A stretch of DNA of 15,837 nucleotides from the NCBI GenBank assembly GCA_910579545.1, contig CAJTVI010000061.1, forward strand, positions 1-15,837, written 5' to 3'. Positions 1 to 6,565 of this stretch are shown here, in pieces. The stretch comes from an uncultured Oscillospiraceae bacterium (GTDB taxonomy: Bacteria; Bacillota; Clostridia; Oscillospirales; Ruminococcaceae). Under the pieces are notes generated by a model that saw only the letters and a list, made by a program, of their open reading frames with translations, had not been told where the DNA came from and made no database searches. Within the stretch, counting starts at the first letter, position 1. The number at the start of each line of letters is the position of its first letter. The translations under genes were made by a program, and so were the position numbers.

Positions 1-32
1 GGCCGGCGGGGGGCCTTTTGTTTTGCGGGCGG

Positions 33-1118
33 TTATGTGCGGGGGGATTTTTCGATGTAGACGCTCTGGCTGGGAAAGGCAAAATCGATTTTCAGTTCCC
101 GCATCAGCGAGAGGATGGCAAGGTTCAGCCGGTCCTGCACCAGCATGGCCTGGTCCCAGGCGGGGGTAAGCAGGTAGCAGTGCACCAGCACATCGATGCT
201 CGAGGCCCCAAACCCCTCCAGCCGCACCAGCAGCGACTGGCTCTCCACGTCCGGGTCGTCGGCCAGCAGCCGGCGCAGCCGGGCCATCAGGGTTTCGATC
301 CGCTCCTGGGGGGTGTCGTAGGTGACCCCAATGCGAAACCGGAACAGCCGCTTTTTGCGCTGGGTGCCGTTGGTGATCGACTCGGCGCAGAGGATCGAGT
401 TGGGCAGGATCACCACGCTGCCGTCCAGCCGGCGCACCTTGGTGCTGCGAAAGCTGATGTCCTCCACCTCGCCCTCGGCCTGGCTGGTAATGATCCAGTC
501 CCCCAGGGCAAAGGGCTTTTCCAGAATGATCACCAGCCCGGCAAAAAAGTTCGCGGCCGAGTCCTTGGCGGCCAGCGATACGGTCAGGCCGGCAAGGCCC
601 ATGCCGGTGATCAGCCCATTTACGTTGTAGCCCAGCTCGCCCAGCACCATTACCAGCGCAAAGCAAACCACGACCACCCGCAAAATTTTGTTTACAAAGG
701 CCGCCACCGTGCGGTCCATCTCCACGTCCAGCTTGCCCTGCACGTTTTTCATCATCAAAGGGCCAATATCGCTCGAGCCGGTCAGCCCCCAGGCAAACAG
801 GCAGATCAGGCCGATGCGCAAGGCCTTGTTCAGCCAGGGCGCGGCCGCCGCCAGCCAGGCGGGGGGCAGCGGCAGGGCCAGCACCGCAAAATACAGCCCC
901 ACGGCCCACACCACCACCGGCGCCGGGTGCGAAAAGCCCCGCACCAAAATGCGCAGCAGCTTGCTGCGGCCCCGCTCGGCCCGGCGCACCGCCCAGGGGG
1001 CCAGCTTAAAGCGCACCAGCCGGCTGAACAGGTAGGCCGCCCCAAAGGCCAGCAGGCAAAGTGCCAGCCGCAGCGGCCAGCCGGGGGTGGCCGCCCAATA
1101 TTCCCGCAAGGTTTCCAT
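33..1118 (-). CDS. MscS-family small-conductance mechanosensitive channel
   Basis: This is a 361-residue inner-membrane channel expected to open under membrane tension and release solutes during osmotic downshock. Several hydrophobic segments fill about the first 180 residues. The MscS core follows: a pore-helix-like stretch rich in Gly and Ala (GMGLAGLTVSLAAKDSAANF), then the soluble beta domain (EKPFALGDWI, VILPNS) and a C-terminal alpha/beta region ending in IEKSPRT. The open frame extends upstream to 1403, but that part crosses the divergent promoters and part of the FMN riboswitch of ribU. The ATG at 1118 is therefore preferred. It has a purine-rich GAGCAGG about 11 bases upstream, and a GTG four codons earlier is an alternative. 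A good minus-strand promoter lies at 1173-1201. The gene is monocistronic as far as can be seen, because its downstream side leaves the window. The family call is firm; the exact MscS subfamily is not. Confidence 0.9.
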   Translation of the reverse strand: METLREYWAATPGWPLRLALCLLAFGAAYLFSRLVRFKLAPWAVRRAERGRSKLLRILVRGFSHPAPVVVWAVGLYFAVLALPLPPAWLAAAAPWLNKALRIGLICLFAWGLTGSSDIGPLMMKNVQGKLDVEMDRTVAAFVNKILRVVVVCFALVMVLGELGYNVNGLITGMGLAGLTVSLAAKDSAANFFAGLVIILEKPFALGDWIITSQAEGEVEDISFRSTKVRRLDGSVVILPNSILCAESITNGTQRKKRLFRFRIGVTYDTPQERIETLMARLRRLLADDPDVESQSLLVRLEGFGASSIDVLVHCYLLTPAWDQAMLVQDRLNLAILSLMRELKIDFAFPSQSVYIEKSPRT

Positions 1119-1172
1119 ATACCATAACACCTGCTCTTTCAAACAGCTTATCAAACTCCTGGCTGCCTCCAC

Positions 1173-1201
1173 AGTATACCACGCCTCCCCCCATTTGGCA
1201 A
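1173..1201 (-). promoter_or_regulatory. Sigma-A-type promoter of the mscS-family gene
   Basis: Read on the minus strand, TTGCCA (1196-1201) and TATACT (1173-1178) are separated by 17 bases, which is close to the sigma-A consensus. It points at the channel gene and is back-to-back with the ribU promoter at 1230-1258, so the two genes are divergently transcribed from a very short shared region. Confidence 0.7.
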
Positions 1202-1229
1202 AACCTGCCGCCTTTTGCAAAAATACCGG

Positions 1230-1258
1230 TTGCAATTTGTATGCACAGGGCGTATAAT
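1230..1258 (+). promoter_or_regulatory. Sigma-A-type promoter of ribU
   Basis: TTGCAA (1230-1235) and a perfect TATAAT (1253-1258) have a 17-base spacer. Transcription would begin around 1265, just before the first paired strand of the FMN riboswitch, as expected for a riboswitch-controlled leader. Confidence 0.85.
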
Positions 1259-1272
1259 ACAGTACAGAAAGT

Positions 1273-1467
1273 CTGTTTCGGGGCGGGGTGCAATTCCCCA
1301 CCGGCGGTAAGCAGGCCGGCCAAAAGCGGATGCGGGGCACACAGCGCCTTGGCAGCCGCGGCTTTTTGGCAGGCCCGCAAAGCCCGCGACCATCTGCCCG
1401 CAAAACGGCGGATGCTGACCTGGTGCGATTCCAGGGCCGACGGTATAGTCCGGATGGAAGAAACGGC
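1273..1467 (+). promoter_or_regulatory. FMN riboswitch (RFN element)
   Basis: Conserved RFN blocks appear in order: TTCGGGGCGGGGTGCAATTC and CCCACCGGCGGT at 1277-1308, GCCCGCGACC near 1382, a GGTGCGATTCC-like block near 1422, then GCCGACGGTATAGTCCGGAT at 1436-1455 and GGAAGAAACGG after it. The closing P1 stem pairs 1273-1279 with about 1460-1466. The aptamer senses flavin mononucleotide and normally shuts off downstream expression when FMN is plentiful. A terminator follows at 1488-1532 and the next gene is the riboflavin importer ribU, which fits this role exactly. Confidence 0.96.
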
Positions 1468-1487
1468 AGTCAGGCAGGTCTGTTGTT

Positions 1488-1532
1488 ACGCCCTTTTTGC
1501 GTGCATTTTTGCGCGCCAAAAGGGCGTTTTTT
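1488..1532 (+). terminator. Intrinsic terminator, expression platform of the FMN riboswitch
   Basis: ACGCCCTTTT (1488-1497) pairs with AAAAGGGCGT (1518-1527) and a run of T follows to 1532. It lies about 20 bases after the aptamer and about 95 bases before ribU, so it is the likely premature-termination switch used when FMN is bound. Confidence 0.88.
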
Positions 1533-1626
1533 GTGTGCAGGCGCTCCTCCTTGCCGGGTCCGTATTGCAAACCGGCTTTCCACAAAAAAGGGCGGCATCC
1601 GCCCAACAACAAGGAGGAACCCGTTT

Positions 1627-2196
1627 ATGAACACCACCGCAGCCGCAAATTCCACCCGCAAGCTCACCACCCTGGCCATGCTGGCGGCCGTATCGGTCGT
1701 GCTGGCCGCCGCCGTGCACTTCCCGCTTTTGCCCGCCGCGCCCTTTTTGGAGTACGACCCCGCCGACATCGCCATCTTTATCGGCGCCTTCGCCTTCGGC
1801 CCCTGGGCCGGGCTGGGCCTCACCGCCGTGGTGGCCGTGATCCAGGGCCTTACGGTCAGCGCCTCCAGCGGGCCCATCGGCATCCTCATGCACTTTTTGG
1901 CCACCGGCAGCTTTGTGCTGGCGGCCGGCAGCCTCTACCAGCGCCGCAAGACCCATGCCGGGGCCATCCTGTCCCTCTGCGTGGGGGTGGCCGTGTGGAC
2001 GGTGGTCATGATGGGCTGCAACTTAGTGTTTACCCCCATCTTTATGGGCCAGCCCATGGAAACCGTGCTGGCCATGCTGGTGCCGGTGATCCTGCCCTTT
2101 AACCTGCTCAAGGGGGGCATCAACGCGCTGGCCACCTACATCATCTATAAGCCGGTCAGCCGGGTGGTGCACCATCTGGTGGACGGCAAGGCCTGA
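1627..2196 (+). CDS. ribU: Riboflavin transporter, ECF S-component RibU
   Basis: This 189-residue integral membrane substrate-binding subunit binds riboflavin and works with the shared ECF energising module (EcfA, EcfA' and EcfT, not in this window). The sequence has about six hydrophobic helices. It has the RibU hallmarks in the first third: a RKLTTLAMLAA start to helix 1, then FLEYDPADIAIFIGAFAFGP, and later GILMHFLATGSF. The length matches the family at about 190. The ATG at 1627 has an ideal AAGGAGG (1611-1617) nine bases upstream. The frame is open well before it, but that part lies in the riboswitch and terminator. The gene stands alone between its riboswitch and a strong terminator at 2209-2241. 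Control by FMN is directly supported by the RFN element. Confidence 0.95.
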   Translation: MNTTAAANSTRKLTTLAMLAAVSVVLAAAVHFPLLPAAPFLEYDPADIAIFIGAFAFGPWAGLGLTAVVAVIQGLTVSASSGPIGILMHFLATGSFVLAAGSLYQRRKTHAGAILSLCVGVAVWTVVMMGCNLVFTPIFMGQPMETVLAMLVPVILPFNLLKGGINALATYIIYKPVSRVVHHLVDGKA

Positions 2197-2208
2197 ACCC
2201 CGCACCCC

Positions 2209-2241
2209 GCGCCCCCGCCGCCTTGCGGCGGGGGCGCTTTT
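2209..2241 (+). terminator. Intrinsic terminator after ribU
   Basis: A perfect 12-bp GC stem (GCGCCCCCGCCG with CGGCGGGGGCGC), a 5-base loop and TTTT begin 13 bases after the ribU stop. Confidence 0.85.
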
Positions 2242-2270
2242 GCGCCGGGCGCGCTTTTGCGCCGGGCGCG
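2237..2270 (+). repeat. Tandem duplication of a 17-bp unit at the ribU terminator tail
   Basis: CTTTTGCGCCGGGCGCG occurs twice head to tail (2237-2253 and 2254-2270) with no mismatch. Each unit carries the T run plus a small GCGC/GCGC hairpin, so the terminator has a duplicated tail. Confidence 0.9.
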
Positions 2271-2302
2271 GCGAAAGGGGGCGAAAAACTGCGCCCGATG
2301 CA

Positions 2303-2331
2303 TTGACAGCCGCTTTGGGCGGTGCTACAAT
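2303..2331 (+). promoter_or_regulatory. Sigma-A-type promoter of the SAM riboswitch-metK transcript
   Basis: A perfect TTGACA (2303-2308) and TACAAT (2326-2331) have a 17-base spacer. The start would fall about 15 bases before the P1 stem of the SAM riboswitch. Confidence 0.87.
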
Positions 2332-2353
2332 AAAACCAACAACAGAATAGCAA

Positions 2354-2450
2354 CTTATCAAGAGCGGCGGAGGGAACAGGCCCTGTGAAGCCCGGCAACC
2401 TGCACGGCAGTGCAAGGTGCTAAATCCTGCGGGAAACCGAAAGATAAGCG
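2354..2450 (+). promoter_or_regulatory. SAM-I (S-box) riboswitch
   Basis: The S-box core is clear. CTTATC (2354-2359) closes with GATAAG (2443-2448). Between them are AGAGCGGCGGAGGGA, GGCCCTGTGAAGCCCGGCAA, AAGGTGCTAAATCCTGC and GAAA before GATAAG. It binds S-adenosylmethionine and typically turns off methionine/SAM genes when SAM is abundant. It lies upstream of metK, the SAM synthetase, making a feedback loop on the product of the gene. Confidence 0.96.
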
Positions 2451-2457
2451 TCCCGGC

Positions 2458-2490
2458 GCGCAGAGGCTTTCGGGCCTTTGGGCGCTTTTT
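2458..2490 (+). terminator. Probable expression-platform terminator of the SAM riboswitch
   Basis: GCGCAGAGGC (2458-2467) can pair with GCCTTT..GCGC (2474-2485), with one G-U pair and a small bulge, and is followed by TTTTT (2486-2490). It directly follows the aptamer. The stem is less perfect than the other terminators in the window. Confidence 0.7.
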
Positions 2491-2514
2491 GTTTTCTGAA
2501 GGGTACATCCCTTC

Positions 2515-2742
2515 ACAAGGGCCCACACGCCGTCAGGCCAACTCCAGCGGCACGCTGGCTGCGTTGGCGCACCTTGGAATCCACCAAGGATTCCTGCGGC
2601 ACGCCGCCTTGCCATCGCATCACTGGCCTTGCCCTGCCGGTCCTGCGGAGTTTTTGGGGCAAAGGTTCTTTTTAAAAACAAAAGAGTTTTTACCTTTTTT
2701 GCTTTTTATTCCTTTTGCCCCAAAAACCATGCGTGCCCTTGT
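2515..2742. repeat. Hairpin-rich non-coding element with imperfect inverted ends, in the metK leader
   Basis: The ends are inverted copies: ACAAGGGC..ACGC (2515-2530, four extra bases inside) against GCGTGCCCTTGT (2731-2742). The interior holds further inverted repeats: CCAGCGGCACGCTGG near 2542, GGAATCC/GGATTCC near 2575, and GTTTTTGGGGCAAAGG (2650-2665) facing CCTTTTGCCCCAAAAAC (2711-2727). A short hairpin (TGAAGGG/CCCTTCA, 2497-2515) sits at its left border. No convincing gene is present. The right 50 bases recur at 9445-9494. The element boundaries and its MITE-like nature are inferred. Confidence 0.55.
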
Positions 2743-2810
2743 CAAGCGATGTTTGCGTTCTGCTCAAAAAAGCGGCATAGGTCCGCGCAATTCGAAAGGA
2801 GACATCTGTT

Positions 2811-3959
2811 ATGGCAAAGTATCTGTTTACCTCCGAGTCGGTCACCGAAGGGCATCCCGACAAGATCTGCGATCAAATCTCGGACGCCGTGCTGGACGCC
2901 ATCCTTGAAAAGGACCCCGGCGCGCGGGTGGCCTGCGAGACCACCTGCTCCACCGGCCTTGTGCATGTGATGGGCGAGATCACCACCAGCTGCTATGTGG
3001 ACATCCCCAGCATCGCACGGCAGGTCCTGCGCGAAATCGGCTATACCAACGCCAATTTTGGCATCGACGGCACCACCTGCGCCGTCATCTCCAACATCGA
3101 CGAGCAGAGCCCGGACATCGCCCTTGGCACCAACGACACGGTGGGCGGCGCGGGCGACCAGGGCATGATGTTCGGCTACGCCTGCAGCGAGACCCCCGAA
3201 CTGATGCCGCTGCCCATCAGCCTGGCCCACAAGCTGGCAAAACGGCTTACCGAGGTGCGCAAAAACGGCAGCCTGCCCTACCTGCGGCCGGACGGCAAGA
3301 GCCAGGTGACCGTGGAATACGAGGACGGCCGCCCGGTGCGGGTGGACGCGGTGGTCATCTCGAGCCAGCACAGCCCCGAGGTGGAGATCGGGACCCTGCG
3401 CGCCGATATCCTGGAGCAGGTGATCCGCCCGGTGATCCCGGCCGAATTTTTGGACGATGATACCAAGTTTTACATCAACCCCACCGGCCGCTTTGTGGTG
3501 GGCGGCCCGCAGGGGGACTCCGGCCTGACCGGCCGCAAGATCATTGTGGACACCTACGGCGGCTACTCCCGCCACGGCGGCGGGGCCTTCAGCGGCAAGG
3601 ATCCCAGCAAGGTGGACCGCAGCGCCGCCTACGCCGCCCGCTGGGTGGCCAAAAACATCGTGGCCGCCGGCCTTGCCCAAAAGTGCGAGGTGCAGCTGGC
3701 CTACGCCATCGGGGTGGCCCAGCCGGTAAGCGTGCTGGTGGACACCTTTGGCACCGGCACGGCGGCGGACGATCGGCTGGAAGAGGCGGTGGAAAAGGTG
3801 TTTGACCTGCGCCCGGCGGCTATCATCCGGGAACTGGAGCTGCGCCGGCCCATCTACCGCGCCACCGCCGCCTACGGCCACATGGGCCGGGAGGACCTGG
3901 GCGCCAGCTGGGAGCGCACCAACAAGGCCGACGCCCTGCGCGCCGCGCTGGGGCTGTAA
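2811..3959 (+). CDS. metK: S-adenosylmethionine synthetase
   Basis: This cytoplasmic enzyme makes S-adenosylmethionine from methionine and ATP, releasing phosphate and pyrophosphate. At 382 residues it is the usual length. Family landmarks are GHPDKICDQ (residues 14-22), the GAGDQG signature (113-118) followed by MMFGYA, and the glycine-rich phosphate-binding signature GGGAFSGKD (256-264) followed by PSKVDRSAAY. The ATG at 2811 follows AAAGGAG with about eight bases between. The gene stands behind its own promoter and SAM-I riboswitch. The distance from the end of the aptamer to the start codon is about 360 bases, far longer than usual, because of the repeat-like insert at 2515-2742. A hairpin at 3990-4028 follows the gene. 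Confidence 0.97.
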   Translation: MAKYLFTSESVTEGHPDKICDQISDAVLDAILEKDPGARVACETTCSTGLVHVMGEITTSCYVDIPSIARQVLREIGYTNANFGIDGTTCAVISNIDEQSPDIALGTNDTVGGAGDQGMMFGYACSETPELMPLPISLAHKLAKRLTEVRKNGSLPYLRPDGKSQVTVEYEDGRPVRVDAVVISSQHSPEVEIGTLRADILEQVIRPVIPAEFLDDDTKFYINPTGRFVVGGPQGDSGLTGRKIIVDTYGGYSRHGGGAFSGKDPSKVDRSAAYAARWVAKNIVAAGLAQKCEVQLAYAIGVAQPVSVLVDTFGTGTAADDRLEEAVEKVFDLRPAAIIRELELRRPIYRATAAYGHMGREDLGASWERTNKADALRAALGL

Positions 3960-3989
3960 GCCGCCGCCATAAGCGCGGCAAAAAAATAC

Positions 3990-4028
3990 ATCCGGGCAGG
4001 CCGCTGATGGTTGACGGCCTGCCCGGAT
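3990..4028. terminator. Long GC hairpin after metK, probable terminator
   Basis: A perfect 14-bp stem, ATCCGGGCAGGCCG (3990-4003) with CGGCCTGCCCGGAT (4015-4028), has an 11-base loop. The T run after it on the plus strand is weak (ATCTTT). On the minus strand it is followed by seven T after GTA, so it would be a better terminator in that direction. The loop carries most of the -35 box of the recD2 promoter. Confidence 0.65.
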
Positions 4029-4039
4029 ATCTTTATGAT
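4011..4039 (+). promoter_or_regulatory. Sigma-A-type promoter of recD2, nested in the metK hairpin
   Basis: TTGACG (4011-4016) and TATGAT (4034-4039) are 17 bases apart. The -35 lies in the loop and first bases of the 3' arm of the 3990-4028 hairpin. Between it and the recD2 start are two further GC-rich inverted repeats: GGGGCCG/CGGCCCC at 4045-4068, and a 13-bp stem with one mismatch around 4107-4136. Confidence 0.7.
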
Positions 4040-4154
4040 AGAGGGGGGCCGGCCGCAGGGGCGGCCCCAAAAAAGAGGGGAGGGGCCGGGCGGCCCCAGG
4101 ATCAGGCGCCGCGGGCCCCTTTGGGGCGCGCGGCGCAAAAGGGAGGGCGGCAGC

Positions 4155-6398
4155 ATGGAGGAGGGCCTGCAAAGGCTGGAGGGCGCGGTGGCGCGGGTGG
4201 CCTTTTACAACCCCGAAAACGGCTACTGCGTGTTTGAGCTTGCCGCCGGCGACGAGCTGATCGCGGTGGCCGGCCGGGTGGGCGAGGTGCATGTGGGCGA
4301 AAACGTTACCGCCTATGGCCATATGGGGGAGCACCCGGTGTACGGCGAGCAGTTCAACGCCACCGCCTGCGAGACCAGCCTGCCCCAGGATACCCGCGCC
4401 ACCCTGGCCTATCTCTCCAGCGGGGCGCTGCCCTTTATCGGCCCCGCCACCGCCCGCAAGCTGGTGCAGCTGTACGGCGACGGGGCGCTGGACGTGATCG
4501 CAAACGAGCCGCAAAAGCTCTGCGGCCTGCGGGGCATCACCCCCCAAAAGGCCGAGGCCATCCAAAAGGCCTTCCGGGAGATGTTTGGGGTGCGGGAGGC
4601 GGTGGCCTGGCTGGGCCGGTTTGGCGTCCCGCCCCAAAAGGCGGTGGAGGCCTTCAAGCATTTTGGGCCGGCCACGGTGGAGGCGCTCTCCCACAATCCC
4701 TACCTGTTGTGCGGCGAGCCGCTGCAGCTGAGCTTTGCCCAGGCCGACCGGATCGCCGCCGAACTGCAATTGGCCGAGGACGGCCTTTTGCGGATGCAGG
4801 CGGGGCTGCTGTATGCTTTGCGGCGCAACGCGAACAACGGGCACACCTGCCTGCCGCGGGGCCGGCTGGTGGAGAGCACCGCCCGCTTTTTGGGCTCGGC
4901 GCCCCAGGCGGTGGCCGACGGGCTGGCCGCCTCGCTGGAGGAGGGGGAGCTGCGGGCGGTGACCCTGGGCGGGGGCGAGTTTATCTGCCTGCCCGACCTG
5001 CTGGAGGCCGAGGAGGAGATCGCCGCCCACCTGATGCGGCTGGCCCGCCAGCCGGCCGAGCCGCCCCGCGGCCTTGCGGGCAAGATCGACACCCTCGAGC
5101 GGGCGCAGGGCTTTGGCTACGCGCCGCTCCAGCGCAGGGCCATCGAGATGGCCCTTTCCAGCAACGTGCTGGTGCTCACCGGCGGGCCTGGCACCGGCAA
5201 AACCACCGCGGTCAACGCCATTTTGGCCCTCTACGAAAGCCAGGCCGACCGGGTGGCCCTCTGCGCGCCCACCGGCCGGGCGGCCAAGCGGCTGGCCGAG
5301 CTGACCGGGCACAAGGCCTCCACCATCCACCGGCTGCTGGAGGTGGACTATACCCCCGGCGGCGGCCCGCTGCGCTTTTTGCATCACGAAAAAAACCTCT
5401 TGAAGTGCGACGTGGTGGTGCTGGACGAGATGAGCATGGTGGACGTGCGGCTGTTCCAGAGCCTGTTGCGGGCGCTGCGCCCCGGCTGCCGGGTGATCAT
5501 GGTGGGGGACGCCGACCAGCTGCCCAGCGTCGGCCCCGGCAACGTGCTGGGGGAGCTGGTGCGCTCGGGGCTGTTGCCCACCGTGCGGCTCACCGAGATC
5601 TTCCGCCAGGCGGCCGCCAGCCTGATCGTGGCCAACGCCCACCGCATCGTGGAGGGCAAGCTGCCCCAAAAGGGCGGCAGGACCGACGACTTTTTCTTTT
5701 TGGAGGCCGAGGGCCTGGCCTGCCAGCAGCTGATCTGTGACCTTGTGTGCACCAGGCTGCCCAAAAGCTACGGCTTTGACCCTGTGCGGGACATCCAGGT
5801 GCTCTGCCCCACCAAGCTGGGCCCGGTGGGCACCGCCGCCCTCAACGCCTGTTTGCAGGAACGGCTCAACCCGCCTGCGCCCACCAAGCCCCAGTTGGAG
5901 GCGGCGGGCAGGATCTTCCGGGTGGGGGACAAGGTGATGCAGGTGCGCAACAACTACGACATCCCCTACGAGCGTCAGGGGGGCGAGAGCGGGGTGGGGG
6001 CCTTTAATGGGGACATCGGCATCCTGCTGGAGGCGGACCCCGCCGCCCGCACCCTTACGGTGCAGATGGACGACCGAAGGCTGGTCTACGCCGGCGAGCA
6101 TCTGCAGGAACTGGAGATCGCCTACGCCGTGACCGTGCACAAAAGCCAGGGCAGCGAGTTTGCCGCGGTGGTGCTGCCGGTGGCCGGGGTGCCGGCAAAG
6201 CTGTGCTACCGCAACCTGCTGTACACCGGGGTCACCCGGGCGCGGAGGCTCTGCATCCTGGCCGGGCAGCCGGCCACCGTTGCGGGCATGATCGCCAATG
6301 TGCGGCAAAACCTGCGTTACAGCGCCCTTGCGGTGCTGATGCAGCGCGAGGCGGAAGAAAATGGCCCGGCCTCCCTTTTAGAACGGCCCAAAGAGTGA
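4155..6398 (+). CDS. recD2: RecD2-type ATP-dependent 5'-3' DNA helicase
   Basis: This 747-residue superfamily 1B helicase matches the RecD2/YrrC length of about 740. Members unwind DNA 5' to 3' and act in repair and replication-fork maintenance without RecBC. Order of parts: an N-terminal RecD2-specific domain (residues 1-75); helix-hairpin-helix-like DNA-binding segments around 90-190 (LCGLRGITPQKAEAI); then the motor. The motor has Walker A GGPGTGKTT (343-351), Walker B VVLDEMSMVD (D424-E425), motif III VGDADQLPSVGPG (about 450-462), RLTEIFRQA, and near the end VHKSQGSEF (H662) and GVTRARR (692-698). The ATG at 4155 has AAAGGGAGG eight bases upstream and gives the expected N terminus. The frame opens earlier, but only through the hairpin region. 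The stop codon overlaps the -10 region of the mreB promoter. Confidence 0.95.
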   Translation: MEEGLQRLEGAVARVAFYNPENGYCVFELAAGDELIAVAGRVGEVHVGENVTAYGHMGEHPVYGEQFNATACETSLPQDTRATLAYLSSGALPFIGPATARKLVQLYGDGALDVIANEPQKLCGLRGITPQKAEAIQKAFREMFGVREAVAWLGRFGVPPQKAVEAFKHFGPATVEALSHNPYLLCGEPLQLSFAQADRIAAELQLAEDGLLRMQAGLLYALRRNANNGHTCLPRGRLVESTARFLGSAPQAVADGLAASLEEGELRAVTLGGGEFICLPDLLEAEEEIAAHLMRLARQPAEPPRGLAGKIDTLERAQGFGYAPLQRRAIEMALSSNVLVLTGGPGTGKTTAVNAILALYESQADRVALCAPTGRAAKRLAELTGHKASTIHRLLEVDYTPGGGPLRFLHHEKNLLKCDVVVLDEMSMVDVRLFQSLLRALRPGCRVIMVGDADQLPSVGPGNVLGELVRSGLLPTVRLTEIFRQAAASLIVANAHRIVEGKLPQKGGRTDDFFFLEAEGLACQQLICDLVCTRLPKSYGFDPVRDIQVLCPTKLGPVGTAALNACLQERLNPPAPTKPQLEAAGRIFRVGDKVMQVRNNYDIPYERQGGESGVGAFNGDIGILLEADPAARTLTVQMDDRRLVYAGEHLQELEIAYAVTVHKSQGSEFAAVVLPVAGVPAKLCYRNLLYTGVTRARRLCILAGQPATVAGMIANVRQNLRYSALAVLMQREAEENGPASLLERPKE

Positions 6399-6404
6399 TA
6401 TAAT
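6377..6404 (+). promoter_or_regulatory. Probable promoter of the mreB-family gene, overlapping the end of recD2
   Basis: A perfect TATAAT (6399-6404) starts at the base after the recD2 stop. TTTAGA (6377-6382), 16 bases upstream inside the recD2 coding region, is the best -35. The -10 also forms part of the 5' arm of the hairpin at 6400-6424. Confidence 0.6.
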
Positions 6405-6424
6405 AGCCGCAGGGCGGCTGTTAT
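6400..6424 (+). terminator. Hairpin after recD2, possible terminator
   Basis: ATAATAGCCGC (6400-6410) pairs along its full 11 bases, with one G-U pair, to GCGGCTGTTAT (6414-6424) around an AGG loop. A loose T-rich stretch (CCATTTGTTTC) follows. It begins two bases after the recD2 stop. The terminator role is inferred from position. Confidence 0.5.
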
Positions 6425-6444
6425 CCATTTGTTTCAATGGCGAT

Positions 6445-6485
6445 CGCCCCGCCCCCTGCCGGGGCGGCCGGCGCGGTCGCCGGCC
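6445..6485 (+). other. Two further GC hairpins in the mreB leader
   Basis: CGCCCCG/CGGGGCG (6445-6451 with 6460-6466) is followed by GGCCGGCG/CGCCGGCC (6466-6473 with 6478-6485, 4-base loop). With the hairpin at 6400-6424 they make a structured leader of about 150 bases before mreB. It matches no riboswitch I recognise and has no clear T run. Confidence 0.5.
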
Positions 6486-6565
6486 GGCAAAGCAGGGCCG
6501 CATGGGGGCGAAGTGTGAGGTTAAATACCTATTTGTATAAATGAGAGAGAACAGGGGAGCGGGAT

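Noticed and set aside
18..1127. A plus-strand open frame of about 370 codons opposite the mechanosensitive channel
   Set aside because: It is Gln/His/Gly/Pro-rich and without domains, and the opposite strand encodes a clear MscS protein with promoter.
1119..1403. N-terminal extension of the MscS-family protein up to 1403
   Set aside because: The extension crosses the gene's own promoter, the ribU promoter and the FMN aptamer, and its translation is unlike a membrane segment.
2417..2908. Small open frames inside the metK leader
   Set aside because: They run through the riboswitch, its terminator and the repeat-like insert, show no ribosome site or family resemblance, and overlap the metK start.
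3979..4154. A new riboswitch or small RNA in the GC-rich hairpin stretch between metK and recD2
   Set aside because: Three hairpins are visible, but there is no conserved aptamer-like core, and a promoter-terminator overlap explains most of it.
2742..6308. A minus-strand open frame of more than 1,100 codons opposite metK and recD2
   Set aside because: It has low-complexity Gly/Ala/His/Gln-rich composition with no recognisable domain, and it lies opposite two clear genes. It is a by-product of high GC and codon bias.
6536..6541. TATAAA just before the mreB ribosome site as a second promoter
   Set aside because: No acceptable -35 lies at 16-18 bases, and the resulting leader would be very short. 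The TATAAT at 6399 is better.
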